Shown here: positions 1-12,939 of the stretch, piece by piece | Layout: the number at the start of each line of letters is the position of its first letter | Position numbering within the stretch: position 1 is the stretch's first letter | Source of the DNA: Nephromyces sp. MM_2019 | Lineage: Eukaryota; Apicomplexa; Aconoidasida; Nephromycida | Length of the DNA stretch: 64,000 nucleotides | Assembly (NCBI GenBank): GCA_015657535.1 | Contig: JADHZB010000918.1 | Location: 1,636 to 65,635 of the forward strand | Direction: 5' to 3' | Made by a program: the position numbers and the translations under genes | The notes under the pieces: generated by a model | Database searches by the model: none | What the model was told of the DNA's origin: nothing | The model's input: only the letters and a program-made list of their open reading frames with translations

Positions 1-90
<90 letters not shown>
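1..90. repeat. (GT)n microsatellite
   Basis: A perfect GT dinucleotide tract opens the window and decays into GT-rich sequence to about position 180. It lies downstream of the third REV3-like exon, so it is probably intronic; on the sense (minus) strand of that gene it reads (CA)n. Confidence 0.97.
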
Positions 91-92
<2 letters not shown>

Positions 93-1682
93 GTGGGTGC
101 ATGTGTAGATGTGTAACTATGTTTATGTGTAGATAAGTGTGTATTTGTGTGTGTATATGTAAGTGTAGGTACATGATAAGTTGGTGTGTAGACATAAGGT
201 TGTAAAGTTTACCTTCATTTTCTACCCAATCAGGAAGTGGTACATAAAAATAAGGGAAAAACTAACAATTATCATACACACACACGCATATATATACATG
301 TACATATATATACATTTTCAAAATTTTATTCTAAGTGTGTATATACATATGGGTGCATGTATGAGTATATGTGATATATGTGTGAATATATATATACGTG
401 TGTGTGTGTATAATTGTGTGTAGAAAATTTGTATAATATATATACTAACTCCATGTATATAAAGGCAAGACTGTTGGCCAAAAGGTGTAGGCCCAAAAAT
501 TCGAATAATGGGGACGTTGTGAATTGGCCGGCGTGTGTGAAATGTAAGCTACAAAATTTAAAAATTTTAATGAGTTTGAATGTGTATGCAATTTAATATA
601 TATATATATATGTGTATGTGTGTATGTATGTATATATGTATGAGTGTGTGTGTGTGTGTGTGAATATAGATTTAAATGTGTATATATTCATTGAAATATC
701 CATAATAATACATATTTCCAAATACTTTTTTCTAAGACAATATACCTAAAAATAATTACACATCAAATTGCCTAATTCAAATGTTAAGATAATATACAAA
801 TATATACACACACAACTTCATATAGGCAAGACACACTCACACATATAAATACAAGTTTTGTGTATAAAATACTAAAATATACAATAGGTACAATCTATAC
901 ATACACACAGTTCACAAGCCTATAATTTTTATATAAATATACATATATATATATATATATATATGTATATTTCCTATATAATTATTTGCAATATATACAA
1001 ACACTTTTTGTATATATATATATGATGCCTATATAAATTTCCCAAATATACAGATTACTTAGACTTAAATCCTACCTATATATACATACAATAGGTGTAT
1101 ATACACACATTACTTATATATAAACACAGTCTCTATATTTACACACAATATCTATATATACACACAATACCTATATATATACACAATAGAATATACACTA
1201 CTTAAACAATATAGAAGCACATCAATTTCACACATACCTCACATATACTTATGTAAAAGTCACAATATATACAGAAACACAAAATATATAGATATGCACA
1301 CACATACACACACTCAAAACACACAACATGCACACAATATATATAAACAAAACACACAGACAATACAAATACACATACACTTCACACACAATCCAAACAC
1401 ACAAGCAACTCATACACACACATGCCCACACATACCTACACACACACACATGCCCACACATACCTACACACACACACATGCCCACACATACCTACACACA
1501 CACACATGCCCACACATACCTACACACACACACATGCCCACACATACCTACACACACACACATGCCCACACATACCTACACACACACACATGCCCACACA
1601 TACCTACACACACACACACATACACACTTACCAATGGATCAAGGGGTATATGTGGTTTTAAATCAATAACATCAATAATCAT
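1..1682 (-). CDS. REV3: DNA polymerase zeta catalytic subunit-like, N-terminal exons (partial)
   Basis: This is the 5' end of a B-family translesion polymerase gene. The rest lies beyond the left edge. Three exons on the minus strand join in phase: 1682-1632 (17 codons, ATG at 1682, donor GTAAGT), 548-450 (33 codons, donor GTTAGT) and 261-213 (16 codons plus 1 nt, donor GTAAAC). Exon 2 encodes VPIIRIFGPTPFGQQSCLY and exon 3 begins FFPYFYVPLPDW. Together they match the N-terminal Rev3 block whose human form reads VPVVRVFGATPAGQ then HGIFPYLYVPYDG. Rev3 with Rev7 extends primers past DNA lesions in the nucleus. Intron 1 (549-1631) contains the 28-bp minisatellite. The first exon is short and its similarity is weak, so the true start is less certain than exons 2 and 3. 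The polymerase palm lies outside the window. Confidence 0.82.
1421..1616. repeat. 28-bp minisatellite, 7 copies
   Basis: Seven nearly identical 28-bp units begin with CATGCCCACACATACC at 1421, 1449, 1477, 1505, 1533, 1561 and 1589. The array sits inside REV3 intron 1. Open frames across it (poly-THT-like peptides) are repeat artefacts. Confidence 0.95.
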
Positions 1683-3446
1683 AATTTTTATAGCAAATAC
1701 ACATTTTATGTGTGTGTGTGTAATGTATGAAATCACATCATTTAATTGTACTTCATTATGATTCTCCATTTTTATAATATAAAAATATATACATATTCAA
1801 CTTATAAAATAAAGTGTGTAAAGCTAACTAGTCTAAAATATATAATTTTAATGTGTAAATATCAATAGTCTGTTGAATTTATTTAACATAAGAATTAAAA
1901 CATGATGAGATAGTTTTAACTATGATTTGGATGTGTGTAAATTTGTAAATTTATTCATTTTATAAATGGTATTGATTTCTGTTGTTTAATTATTTAGGCT
2001 CAAAACGAATATTGATGTTATTAATTTTCCAAAGCAAACACACATATGTGTGTTTGCTTATAGTATCGTGTATTACTTATAGTACATGATAATATATGAT
2101 AGTACACACGGACGTAGATATTACTTTCAAATTTTACATAAGCTTTTGGACACTTTTAAAACATTTATAAATATACACACATTGTTAAGGTTAGACACTC
2201 ACATTCAAAATTCATCTAAATACACATGTCCAAATAAGTCCATAAATTATCACACACCAGATTCACATGTACACACACACAATACAGATATAAATATTTC
2301 ACATACAAACAATCCACACATACACACGATATATACAGACACAATGCATACACACACACAAGGCATACACACACACAATGCATACACACACACAATGCAT
2401 ACACACACACAAGGCATACACATACACAAGGCATACACACACACAATGCATACACACACACAAGGCATACACATACACAAGGCATACACACACACACATA
2501 CAATGAATACACACACACACAATGAATACACACACACACAATGCATACACACACACACACACACAATGAATACACACACACACAATGCATACACACACAC
2601 ACACACACAATGAATACACACACACACAATGAATACACACACACACAATGAATACACACACACACAATGCATACACACACACACACACAATGAATACACA
2701 CACACATAATGAATACACACACACATAATGAATACACACACACACACATAATGAATACACACACACACACTGCATACACACACACAATACACACGAGAAA
2801 TATTTGCAATCCATTCAAGTGCGTGTGTTGTATAATCATGTTATTTGATTAAATCAATATAATAATATTTCAATAAAATTTTGGAAAAAATATATTTATT
2901 TTAAAAATTTTATATTCAAATTAATATGTTCATTTTTGTTTTTAACTTGTTAAGTAGGTATAGTATAAAAATTAAATGGTGTATTATAAAATTTAAGTTT
3001 GTGTGTATAAGATTAAATTAAGTTGTGTGTATATTATAAAAGTTAAATTGGCTTTTATATGAAAATTTAAACGCCCAAGTTATATTTACATATTAAATTT
3101 TTTATAAATTAAAGAAATCAAGTTATATAGGATCAAATTTATAATGTTTGTTTATAAGGTGTATTAATATATATAGGATTGATAGAATATACAATATATA
3201 TATCTTATAAGATTGGTCAGATAAAGGTGTACACACACACCTTTATACCTGAATATCTACATATAGAAATACCCTCACATATATATATGTATATAGAAAA
3301 CATATCTACACACAATTAAAGGGTGAGATGTGCATATTTGTCTTATACGATATAAATATCTAAAATATGTACTCCTAAACACAATGTGTAAAAATTTAAA
3401 TAATATACAATTTCAAAATTTTTTACACGCTTTTAAAAAGATGCTA
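1683..3446. other. Repeat-bearing spacer between REV3-like and hydrolase genes
   Basis: No exon could be supported here. The stretch holds AT-rich sequence upstream of the REV3-like start, the CA minisatellite at about 2340-2790, and the 3' flank of the hydrolase gene. Any REV3 promoter should lie just above 1682. Confidence 0.5.
2340..2790. repeat. CA-rich minisatellite with AATGCATAC/AAGGCATAC units
   Basis: The array starts with 17-bp units alternating between AATGCATACACACACAC and AAGGCATACACACACAC. Further on it drifts into longer AATGAATAC/AATGCATAC units with variable (CA)n spacers. Six-frame open frames over it are low-complexity artefacts. It lies between the REV3-like and hydrolase genes. 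Confidence 0.95.
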
Positions 3447-5767
3447 TTAATTCTGTGATTGAGAATTTATCCAACTTAATATATGTTCAAATACTTGTGT
3501 GTTACCTGGCTCATTAGGTATATTGTGCCAGATATCAACACCGTGTAATTGTTGAAAATCAAACTTTTGTGTGTGCGTAGTTTGTGAATCATGACTTGTA
3601 TCATTTTTGTGTGTATCGGTTTTATGTGTACTTACATCTGTTTTGTGTGCATCTGTTGTGCGTTTATCGGTTGTGTGTGTACCCACTTTCTTGTGTGTAT
3701 CTAGAGTTTGTTTAGTAATTATATTTTGTGAGTGTATATCTGTACCATTTTTCATGACATTTATACCCAAAAAATATCGATTATAGTCTATAGGGAGGCT
3801 AGCTAGAAATCGTACACTTCCGTTTATACCACAGAGTGGGTCTAAGCCATTGTGTATAACAAGTATAGAGGGGCAATGGTGTGCAGATAATTTAGACATT
3901 TCACGTGTGTTGTGTATTTCACCAGAAACCTTAAATAACGCAGCAAATGTGTTAAGAGGTATAGCCCCATTATATGATAGGGGGTCCCTTGATCTATATA
4001 TATTTAGGTATGGATAAGCATAACGTGTAGCATGCTTATCATCAAGCCATAGGTTTGGGTTAAGGTATAATATAGGGTAAATAAAATATTTTACCTTATC
4101 CCATTGCATCTTCTTTTTCCTTCTTTCCAAGTCTAACATAGGTGATATTAAAACTACACCTTTAAGTGGTTGGAGTGGTAGTGTTGTGTGTGGACTTTTA
4201 TTCATTGTTTTCTGAGTAGAGTGGGTCATATTTGTGTCATTATTAGGTGTATATGGGTCAGCTGTTGTATTTGTTGTGTTTTGAGGAGGAGCAAAGTGTG
4301 TAGAATGTTGTGTAATACTTTCAGAAATAGCGGAATTATGTGCGATTGTATAATTTTCATATTTAGGGTTAATGTGTGGATGTGAAGGTGATATCTTAGA
4401 TATAGTATCTAATAATGCGAGTTTGAAGTTTTCTTGAGGTGATACTGGGGAGCTTGAGTTGAGAGATGAATATTCACCCCATAGTTGTAATGCACGTGCA
4501 CACACCCAACCACCCATAGATGTACCTATTAAAAATGTTGGTGGGATTGAGTCTGATATATAGTGTGCTAATTCTGATTGTACAAAGTGGATAAAATGAA
4601 TTACATCCATTGCGAAATTATCTGCGTTATCAATTGCACACCTCATACCCTCGCTAAGTCCATGGCCCTATTTAATATTGAAGGGGCAGAATTATATGTG
4701 GTTGTGTGTATACAATTAGAAAATAATAAAGATTTATGTTATAAATGACGGAATAATAATAATAAAAATAAAGTCAAGCTAAAAGAAGGTAATAAACACA
4801 AAACATACAAAATGGTCAGGGTAAGTGTATAAGCAGTAAGTAAGTTAATTTTTTTATTTGTGAGAAATTGTAAAGATATGAATATACATGGACTCTCATT
4901 GCTTTTAAAGAAATTAGAAACAGCATAAAGGCTAGCTTAAAAAATATTAGAATTTTATTTTACCTGTAAATCAAATCCAGCAACCAGATAGCCTTCATTA
5001 TTCAATTTTTCTATCCAACTTTGGTTATAAGTGATTTCATCAAAAGGTGTGTCCAAATCCATCTTCTCATTGAATGGATATCTCTGTAAGATTGGGTTTC
5101 TGAGTTGATAAGTTTGTGGGTGTGGTTTTGCAAAGTATTGACCCCTACAGTGTTCATTGAGACCATGGATGATAACAATGACTCCCTTGACTTTAGGGGT
5201 GTGCGTATCTTTGGTTGTTACTTTACTCACTCCGATATCCTCCGCAGGGTTGGGAGGTGAATCGGTATCCATAGCCACTTTCTCTCTAAGATTTGGTGGT
5301 AGCCAGATATACGCATGCAGGTGCACACCTTGGTGATTCTTTAGTTTACCTTCCAGGGGTTTACCATTTTCTTTGTATTCAAAAAATTCACCGGGTAAAG
5401 TGTGAGAGGGTTTCTGGTCAGTTAGGTGCCAATTCTTAAGTCCCTTCAGTAAGATAGATGTAAAATAATGAGAAGCGGGTGGAGAAGGTTTGGATTGGAA
5501 GTCCAATAAAGGTAACCTCAGGTTACGGTTTTTCGGTGTAGCTGATACTTCTGCATAGGTTCGTATTGGTTGTCTATTGTCAACGAGCAGTGTTGTGAAA
5601 GCGACCGCGGCCCCCGCAGCAATAACCACAAGCGGAGCGGGTCTGCGTAAGCCTTGTCCACTTTTAAAGCAAGAGGTTAGCCTCAAAAATGGAGGCATTA
5701 GAGTGAGTTGTATGAAGCTAAGTAGAAATTGTAGCCAAGTGTACTGGTAGAAGAGGTGAACAAACAT
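3447..5767 (-). CDS. Large alpha/beta hydrolase, monoglyceride lipase/lysophospholipase-like
   Basis: Two exons, 5767-4964 and 4667-3447, join in phase 0 across a 296-bp intron (donor GTAAAA, acceptor AAATAG) to give about 674 residues. The join rebuilds the family motif FDLQ|GHGLSEG near residue 265. Other landmarks are VIVIIHGLNEHCRGQYF before it, the nucleophile elbow GTSMGG with Ser near 318, KGVVLISPMLDLE, and VIHNGLDPLCG carrying the probable catalytic Asp near 550. The catalytic His is probably in HGVDIWHN near the C-terminus. A hydrophobic segment, PLVVIAAGAAVAFTTLLV, near residue 45 suggests a membrane anchor. The protein is about twice the usual MGL length because of inserted linkers, including a Thr/His/Lys-rich tail (about 3540-3720) made from CA-rich codons. 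Substrate is unknown; a lipid ester is likely from the family. Confidence 0.85.
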
Positions 5768-7251
5768 ATAAATTCAACATTTAGAATGTTTTTCACGAGG
5801 CCAATTTTTCAATTTTTAATAAAAGAAGATTTTGTAAAAAAGGTGTAGATATGGATTGCTTAGCAAAAAAAAATTGGTAATATGTGTGTATGCACATTTA
5901 TTGGTGGGAAAGTGTGAAATTGTAATTGGGAGTGGGTGTGTGGGTGTGATCTTGAGTGTGTACGTAAATGTATTAGTGTGTAATTATGATTGTGTGTGTG
6001 TGTATAAATGTAAATGTGTACGTATATGTGTGCTTGTTAGTTTAGGTCTCTAAGTTAAAGCATACGCTTTTTGTAGGTATGTGCAATTGGATGTATAGCT
6101 GTGGTGTGTAACATTCCAGTGTGATGATCATGTGTATAAGTGAATGAAGATCGTGAACAGAGTGATGATAATATATGTGTTAGCATGTAATATGCGTTTG
6201 TGTGAATCTGGTCTGTGTGAGTAAAAGTGTTTTTGTGTGTATGTGTGTAAGTGTGGAGGTGTGTATTAACTAATCTAAATACAAAGTATAAGGAATTGTA
6301 TTTTATGAATTATATTATATACACACGTGTTTCATTGTTTACTTGTCTTTGTGGTTGTTATATTATCTTAGATTTATAATTGAAAATAAATTTAAAAAAA
6401 ATAAAATTTCAAAATTATCAAATTATAATTTTTATCACGAAATTTTTGTTTTTGTTTAATTTTTATATTTCATAAATTATCATTCTAATTATTATATGAA
6501 TTTTCTTTTTGGCATTTTTCAAACATTCATTGTGTAACTATTGGGTGTTTAATGTGTTTGTGAAAGCGTATTGCGTGTAAATCTAGTATCTAATACATGC
6601 ATATTGTGCATAAAATGTGAGTACAAAGTAAGTGTAAAGTTAGCCTTTAAATCCAACGTAGTGTAAGTATATTATGCGTCCATGGTGTGTGTAAATGTAG
6701 TGTGAAAATGTGTAAATTTAGTATATGCATAGTGCGTAAAAATCAGCTAACCTTGCAACTCAGATCACATATAAACACAAGACATTAATATATACCTAAA
6801 ATTACCTCATCGCACTTACAAACACAACCCAATATATTCGCACACACATCTCAACATAAAGTTCAAAATGTATATTTTTATATACACACTTTGCCATGCA
6901 TAATAAGCGTACTTAATTACATACAATATCTTCCAACGCTTGAACCACTTTAACATATATACATATATATATATACATATTTATATGCCCATATGCAACA
7001 ATGCTACACACCCACATACAAGAACGCCATAATTACACAAATATACTGAAACACACAGGTCCACACAATACATTCACACACATCTCAATTATACATATAC
7101 ACCACACCACACACCTTAATTACACACAAGCACTCACACACACACCCTAATTACTTTAGTAATTCACACTTACATATTGTGTAAACACCTTAATATATAT
7201 ATGTAGAGGCTATATATATAATTTAACATAACAACTTTCTGTACATTGCAG
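5768..7251. other. Spacer, GT-rich then CA-rich
   Basis: The first part (5860-6260) is GT-rich on the plus strand and lies upstream of the hydrolase start. From about 6700 the plus strand becomes CA-rich. No exon is convincing, though the first exons of the plus-strand gene ending at 8893 should lie in or near this stretch. Confidence 0.4.
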
Positions 7252-8893
7252 AGGAAGCACAAAATAATTTAAAAATACAACAAAGTATTACACATTTTCT
7301 TCAAATTTGTAAATTTGAATTTTTAATCGAATTTCTACTTCTTTCCTCCCTCTACTCCTATTTCCCTTTAGAGTGTAAGTAATTACATATATACGTGTGT
7401 ATCATAAATTATTACATTGGTGATTTAGCCTACCCATTACACACACCTTAACTATCAAATTTAAGTTAATATACATACACGTATGCATACACACACATAT
7501 ACACATACCCCAAAAAATTCATATTCCCACACACACCGACTTGAGGCTATATATATACACATATAAAAAACCAACAAACCATATCCACATCAAGAGCACA
7601 AACATTTAACAGATACACATTAAACATTACAGTCCTTACACAACACACATATCAATCATATACACACAATATTTTCTTAATTTATATATTCTAAGATACA
7701 ATTTGATAATTATAACTATTTTTTTTTCAGGAATTCATTTAAAACTAGACAATGACCTCAGTTTGGACGAAAATAAAGGTTATATACAACTGATTTTTAC
7801 ACTCTCTACACGCATTATAAACACTAGGAAACTGATTTAAATACCTTACACACATCACAGTTAATACACACACCTTACACACATCACAGTTAATACACAC
7901 ACCTTACACACATCACAGTTAATACACACACCTTACACACATCACAGTTAATACTCACACCTTACACACATCACAGTTAATACTCACACCTTACACACAT
8001 CACAGTTAATACACACACGTTACACACATCATAGTTAATACACACACCTTACACACATCATAGTTAATACACACACCTTACACACATCACAGTTAATACT
8101 CACACCTTACACACATCACAGTTAATACACACACCTTACACACATCATAGTTAATACACACATCACAATTAATACACTCGCCCTACACATATCACAATTG
8201 ATATACACACTCTACACCCATCACAACTAATTTATAAATCTCAATTGATATAGACAACCTACAAACATCATAATATACATATTACAAATAATATACACAC
8301 ATTTACACACACGTTTCAAACATAATTACAGTTCCCATCAAAATCAAACTTCTTCCAATTTGAGAAGTTTTATAGGGAGCCAACCAGTCCAGCAGCTTCG
8401 TCCCAGTCCATCCAAAACGCATTTCAAAATTGTCAAAAAGATGTTAAATTTCTTGAGGTAATTTATATATAAATTATGTATACAGTCACACACACACAAA
8501 CATATAACAACACACACACAAACATACAACAACACACACACAAACATACAACACACACACACACATACTATATACACAAATTTACCCACATAATCTATAA
8601 AACAAAATAAACCCTCCACAACAATACTCATCACATACACACATAAACCACATGGTTCATAATATACCCCACGGACACACACCATATCACACCGACCCAT
8701 ACACACACAGACAATCCACATCACAAAAACACACTTAATACACACACACACTCCACATCACACAAACACGCACACACTTTTTTAGGTGGAAATTCTCAAA
8801 GGTGTGCAAGTTAATGAACAATTGACATGTAACACACAGGACCCATACCTTGAGAAATATTTGAGAGAAATTTATTACAAATTCAAAAATTAA
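7252..8893 (+). CDS. Unrecognised intron-rich protein, 3' exons
   Basis: The best-supported exons are 8332-8457 (42 codons, TTACAG before, donor GAG|GTAATT) and 8786-8893 (36 codons, acceptor TTTTTAG, stop TAA). They join in phase 0, reading FPSKSNFFQFEKFYREP...KDVKFLE|VEILKGVQVNEQ and ending REIYYKFKN. Two upstream candidates, 7252-7284 and 7731-7778, are flanked by good splice sites (TTGCAG and TTTTTCAG) and join each other in phase, but 7731-7778 ends in phase 1 and does not fit 8332-8457. A small exon is therefore missing, or these candidates are wrong. An alternative frame of 8332-8457 is also open and would end at a different stop. No family is recognised. The gene converges on the VPS24-like gene. 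Confidence 0.45.
7844..8162. repeat. 29-bp minisatellite, about 11 copies
   Basis: Units of CCTTACACACATCACAGTTA plus ATACACACA recur exactly every 29 bp from 7844 (7873, 7902, 7931, 7960, 7989, 8018, 8047, 8076, 8105, 8134), with point variants such as CACAG/CATAG and ACACAC/ACTCAC. Degenerate copies trail to about 8260. It lies in the apparent intron before exon 8332-8457. Confidence 0.95.
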
Positions 8894-9429
8894 TTTTGTG
8901 TGTCAATTTTTTAAAAAATATGTGTAATTTAATTACATTTTATATATTTTTTAAAGTTGGTGGGTGAGAATAATAATAACAAGATATAATTGAATGAATA
9001 TTTATACACCAAAAAAAAATTTTAATGAAATTCTTAAATATTAGTTAAAAAAGATTAAACTCAATCTTATATTTGTGTGTAAGATATGTTTAGATATGTG
9101 TACTGTGTGTGTATCGTTGGTGCGGGTGTACTGTAGGTTTTGTGTGTGTACCTCTATGTGTGTAGAGATATTGTGTGTGTAGATATTATGTATGTAGATG
9201 TTATTTATGTGTTATGTGTTGCATATGTTGTATATGTATGTGATGTGTGTTGGTAAATGTTATGTATGTGTTATGTGTTGTATGTGTTATGTATTTATGT
9301 GATGTGTGTGTAATGAATACGCAAAAATTTGAGAGAGTTTACAAATAATTATAAAATTGATAAGTGAAATATAAAGCTCCAGTGTGTGTACATACAACAA
9401 ACTATCAAAATTTTCAGTCAGTTTCCATA
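8894..9429. other. Convergent intergenic spacer
   Basis: This stretch separates the 3' end of the plus-strand orphan gene from the proposed stop of the VPS24-like gene. It is AT-rich, then GT-rich with short TGTGTTATGTATG-type tandem words at 9180-9310. Nothing coding is supported. Confidence 0.4.
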
Positions 9430-11808
9430 TCAGCAAGAACTGGTCGATTCTTTTTTTGTGAGAACTAATAAGTAAATATAACAGCAAGAATGTAAATCAT
9501 ATGTATCTCTATCTTTGAATATATTAGAATTAGTAAGAAAATCAATTTCTACACATTTTATAATGAATATATGTATAAATATATACATAGAGATTAGATT
9601 AGTAATAAAATTAATTTTATTTTACACACTATAATAAATGTGTATATAAATATATCCATACACACACCCGTCTAGCTTTTGAATTCTTTTTTATATTAAT
9701 TTTTGGAGGTTTAGTTGGTATACGTAAATTAGAAAGGTCAATGGGTTTAAATTCGCCTGATTTTATATAGGTATAGAATAGTAAATGTGTGTGTATAAAA
9801 CAATTAGATAGATAATGATGAATGTGTGTATAAAGGGTGAGGGGTAAAAAGTGTGTTTAAAATAGTATGGGGTAATTTGATAGTGTGGTTGTGTGTGTGT
9901 GTGTGCTTAAAATAAATAGGTTTAAGTTGATAGTGTAGTTATGTGTGTTTATCTAAATAGGTTCATGTTAATAGTGTGGTAATGTGTGTGTATCTGTGTG
10001 TGAGTGTTTAAACTAAATAGGTTTCGGTTAATAGTGTGGTTATGTTATTGTGTATGTATGTGTGTGTGTTTAAATTAAATAGGTTCATGTTGATAGTGTG
10101 GTAATGTTTGTGTGTATGTGTGTTTGTTTTTATTTGTACTAAATAGGTTTATGTTGATAGTGTGGTTTTGTGTGTGTGAATGTGTGTGTGTGTAAAATAA
10201 TATGACGGTTAGGAAGATTGTGGGGTTGTATGAATGTAAAAATCTTTTACAATATGGATAAATATTTTAAGTGTGTGTTTATACAGTTAGTCAAAAAATA
10301 TATAGTGTTGTTGAAATTATATGTGTAGACTTATATATATATATATATATATATATTTAACAAACTTTGTATTGATTCTATAGAAACTGATTGTCGAGTC
10401 GAGAACGAAGTAGCTGAGATTGACTCTAAGTGGGTAATGTGTGTGAGTAATGTGGGTGAAAATGTGTGAGTAATGTTTGTGAAAATGTGTGAGTAATGTT
10501 TGTGAAAATGTGTGAGTCATGTATGAGAAGGTGTATAAATGTGTGCTAGTAATGTGTGTGATGTGTGTGTAATGTGTGTGAAAATGTGTGCGAATGCCTG
10601 TGAATGTGTGTGAGAAATGTATGTAAAAATTTATGAGTAATGTATGAGAAAGTGTATAAATGTATAAATGTGTTTGAGTAATCTGTGTGAATGTGTGAGT
10701 AATGTTTGTGAATGTGTAACGTCTGTGAATGTGTGTGAATGTGTTATAATCATGTTTTTGAATGTGTGTGCAAAAAGGTTTATTTGATTGTTTGTAAATA
10801 TGTGTATGCAAACAAGTGTGTGCAATTGTTTTTTTAAATATTTTTGCAAACAAATATGTGTGATTGTTTGTAAATATGTGTATGCAAACAAGTGTGTTTG
10901 TGTGATTATGTGTATTTTCATTATGTGTATTTTTCATTACTTGTGGATACAAATTGTGGTCAAAGTGTGTGTGTAGGTATAGATGTGAGAGTTTATGTAA
11001 CTTACCTTCATTTTCACACTCGTTCGAAAAGGTTGATTCCAAATCTGTGGCCATGTCATTGATAGCATCCAACTATGAATTATAAGATTTGATTTATATA
11101 TATATATATATTGGTGTGTGTAAATGTCTGTGTGTGTGAATTTTGAGTTTTAATTTAGTGTGTATTTTAGCGAATAATAAAGTTTGAAGTTGATCGTGAA
11201 TTTTGTTCAGAGTTTAATTTATGTGGAGTCGTGTATTTCGTGAGTTTCAAATTCAATGTATCAAATCGCTGTGTATATATGTGTGTGTGAATCGTCATGT
11301 ATAAATAAGTGTGTTTAAATCATTGTGTGTATATATGTGTGTGTGAATCGTCATGTTTAAACATGTGTATGTATGAATCGTCATTTATAAGCATGTGTGT
11401 GTAAATTACTATGTGTATATATGTGTGTGTAAATCATCGTGTATAAATATGTGTGTGTAAATCATCATGTATAAATATATGTGTGTAAATCATCATGTAT
11501 AAATATATGTGTATAAATAGGTGTGCGTAAATCGCTATATGTAGATTACTATGTCCAAATAGACGTATAAGTCACTGTGGGTAATTAATTAACTATGTGT
11601 ATATCAATGCGTGGAAATCACTGTGTGTAAGCCCGTGCTAAACTAAATTCATGTTTGAGAGCGTGTTTAAAAATATATTTTAAATATTTTAAAATGTAAA
11701 CACCAAATAAGGTGTGTGTAGGATATATCAATGCATACCTTCCAGAAATCAGAGCGCATTTTCTTTACCTGATAATAAAGTCAAAATGTGTATTGGTTTG
11801 TGGAGTGA

Positions 11809-11902
<94 letters not shown>

Positions 11903-11952
11903 NNNNNNNNNNNNNNNNNNNNNNNNNNNNNNNNNNNNNNNNNNNNNNNNNN

Positions 11953-12044
<92 letters not shown>

Positions 12045-12907
12045 TGTCTGTGTGTGTGTCTGTGTGTATGTGTGTGTGTGGGTGTGTGTGTTAAATGTGT
12101 GCATGGACGTGTGTTTTACTATGTGTGCCACGAGATGTGTGCTAATGTGTGTATCGAGGTGTGTCTCAATGTGTCTCAATGTGTGTCTCAATGTATGTGC
12201 CAATGTGTGTTTATATATATGTGTAGGTCCATGTGTGTGTATGTGTAAACTGACCGAACGTTCAATATCCTTTACATCTATGCTTTCATTAAAAGATTTA
12301 AGGGCGCCTCTAATCTCATCAAGAGCGCTGATTGAATTTTCCATTGCTACAGAGGCAGTTCAGTTATGTATTTATTAAATTGGTGTGTCTATGTAAATAT
12401 ATGCTACTATTTATATAGGTATCTATATGTAATAGTGTGTGTGTATTGTTTTATTACCTTTAGTGGGCTCTAAGCGTGAGCGTAACGATTGTAGGTGTGA
12501 TTTCACCATATATAATTCTGTAGGATAGGGAATGTAGATATGTATATGTATGTTTTATGTCAATAAGCTCTATGTGTGTTTTGTCTTTGTAATTGTGTGT
12601 ACGTATATTAAGCGTATAAGTGTGTGTATATATATATTAAGGGTACGTATGTGAGTGTGTGTATTTAAGTGTGTGCGTGTGAGTGTGCATAAGTTAAATG
12701 TGTAATGGTCTGTGTTTTAGGTGTTATGAGTATGTAATTTTCAATCTTAAATGATCGTATCAGAATACTTGTAAATACTCCAAAAATAATAAATGTGTGT
12801 GAATTAAATATACAAAGAATGTAAATCTTAATTAGATAAGAAAAATTTTATCAAGATGTTGAATCAAATTTTATTAATGAATAATAATTTTGTGTACGAT
12901 ATATGAC

Positions 12908-12939
<32 letters not shown>

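Noticed and set aside
1249..1769. Long open frames on both strands reading THTHTCPH or CVCVYV peptides
   Set aside because: They are translations of the 28-bp minisatellite. Only the first 17 codons on the minus strand (1682-1632) are kept, as REV3 exon 1.
2086..2839. Four overlapping open frames of 170-207 codons rich in His/Thr or Cys/Val
   Set aside because: All arise from one CA-rich tandem array open in several frames on both strands, the mark of a low-complexity artefact.
10317..11072. 251-codon minus-strand frame
   Set aside because: Only its first 22 codons are an exon of the VPS24-like gene. After the GTAAGT donor it runs through an intronic GT/CA array.
11712..12378. Open frames of 126-188 codons over the GT tract and gap
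   Set aside because: They are poly-(CV) or poly-(HT) translations that cross 50 Ns. The start of the minus-strand one contains the real VPS24 exon 3.
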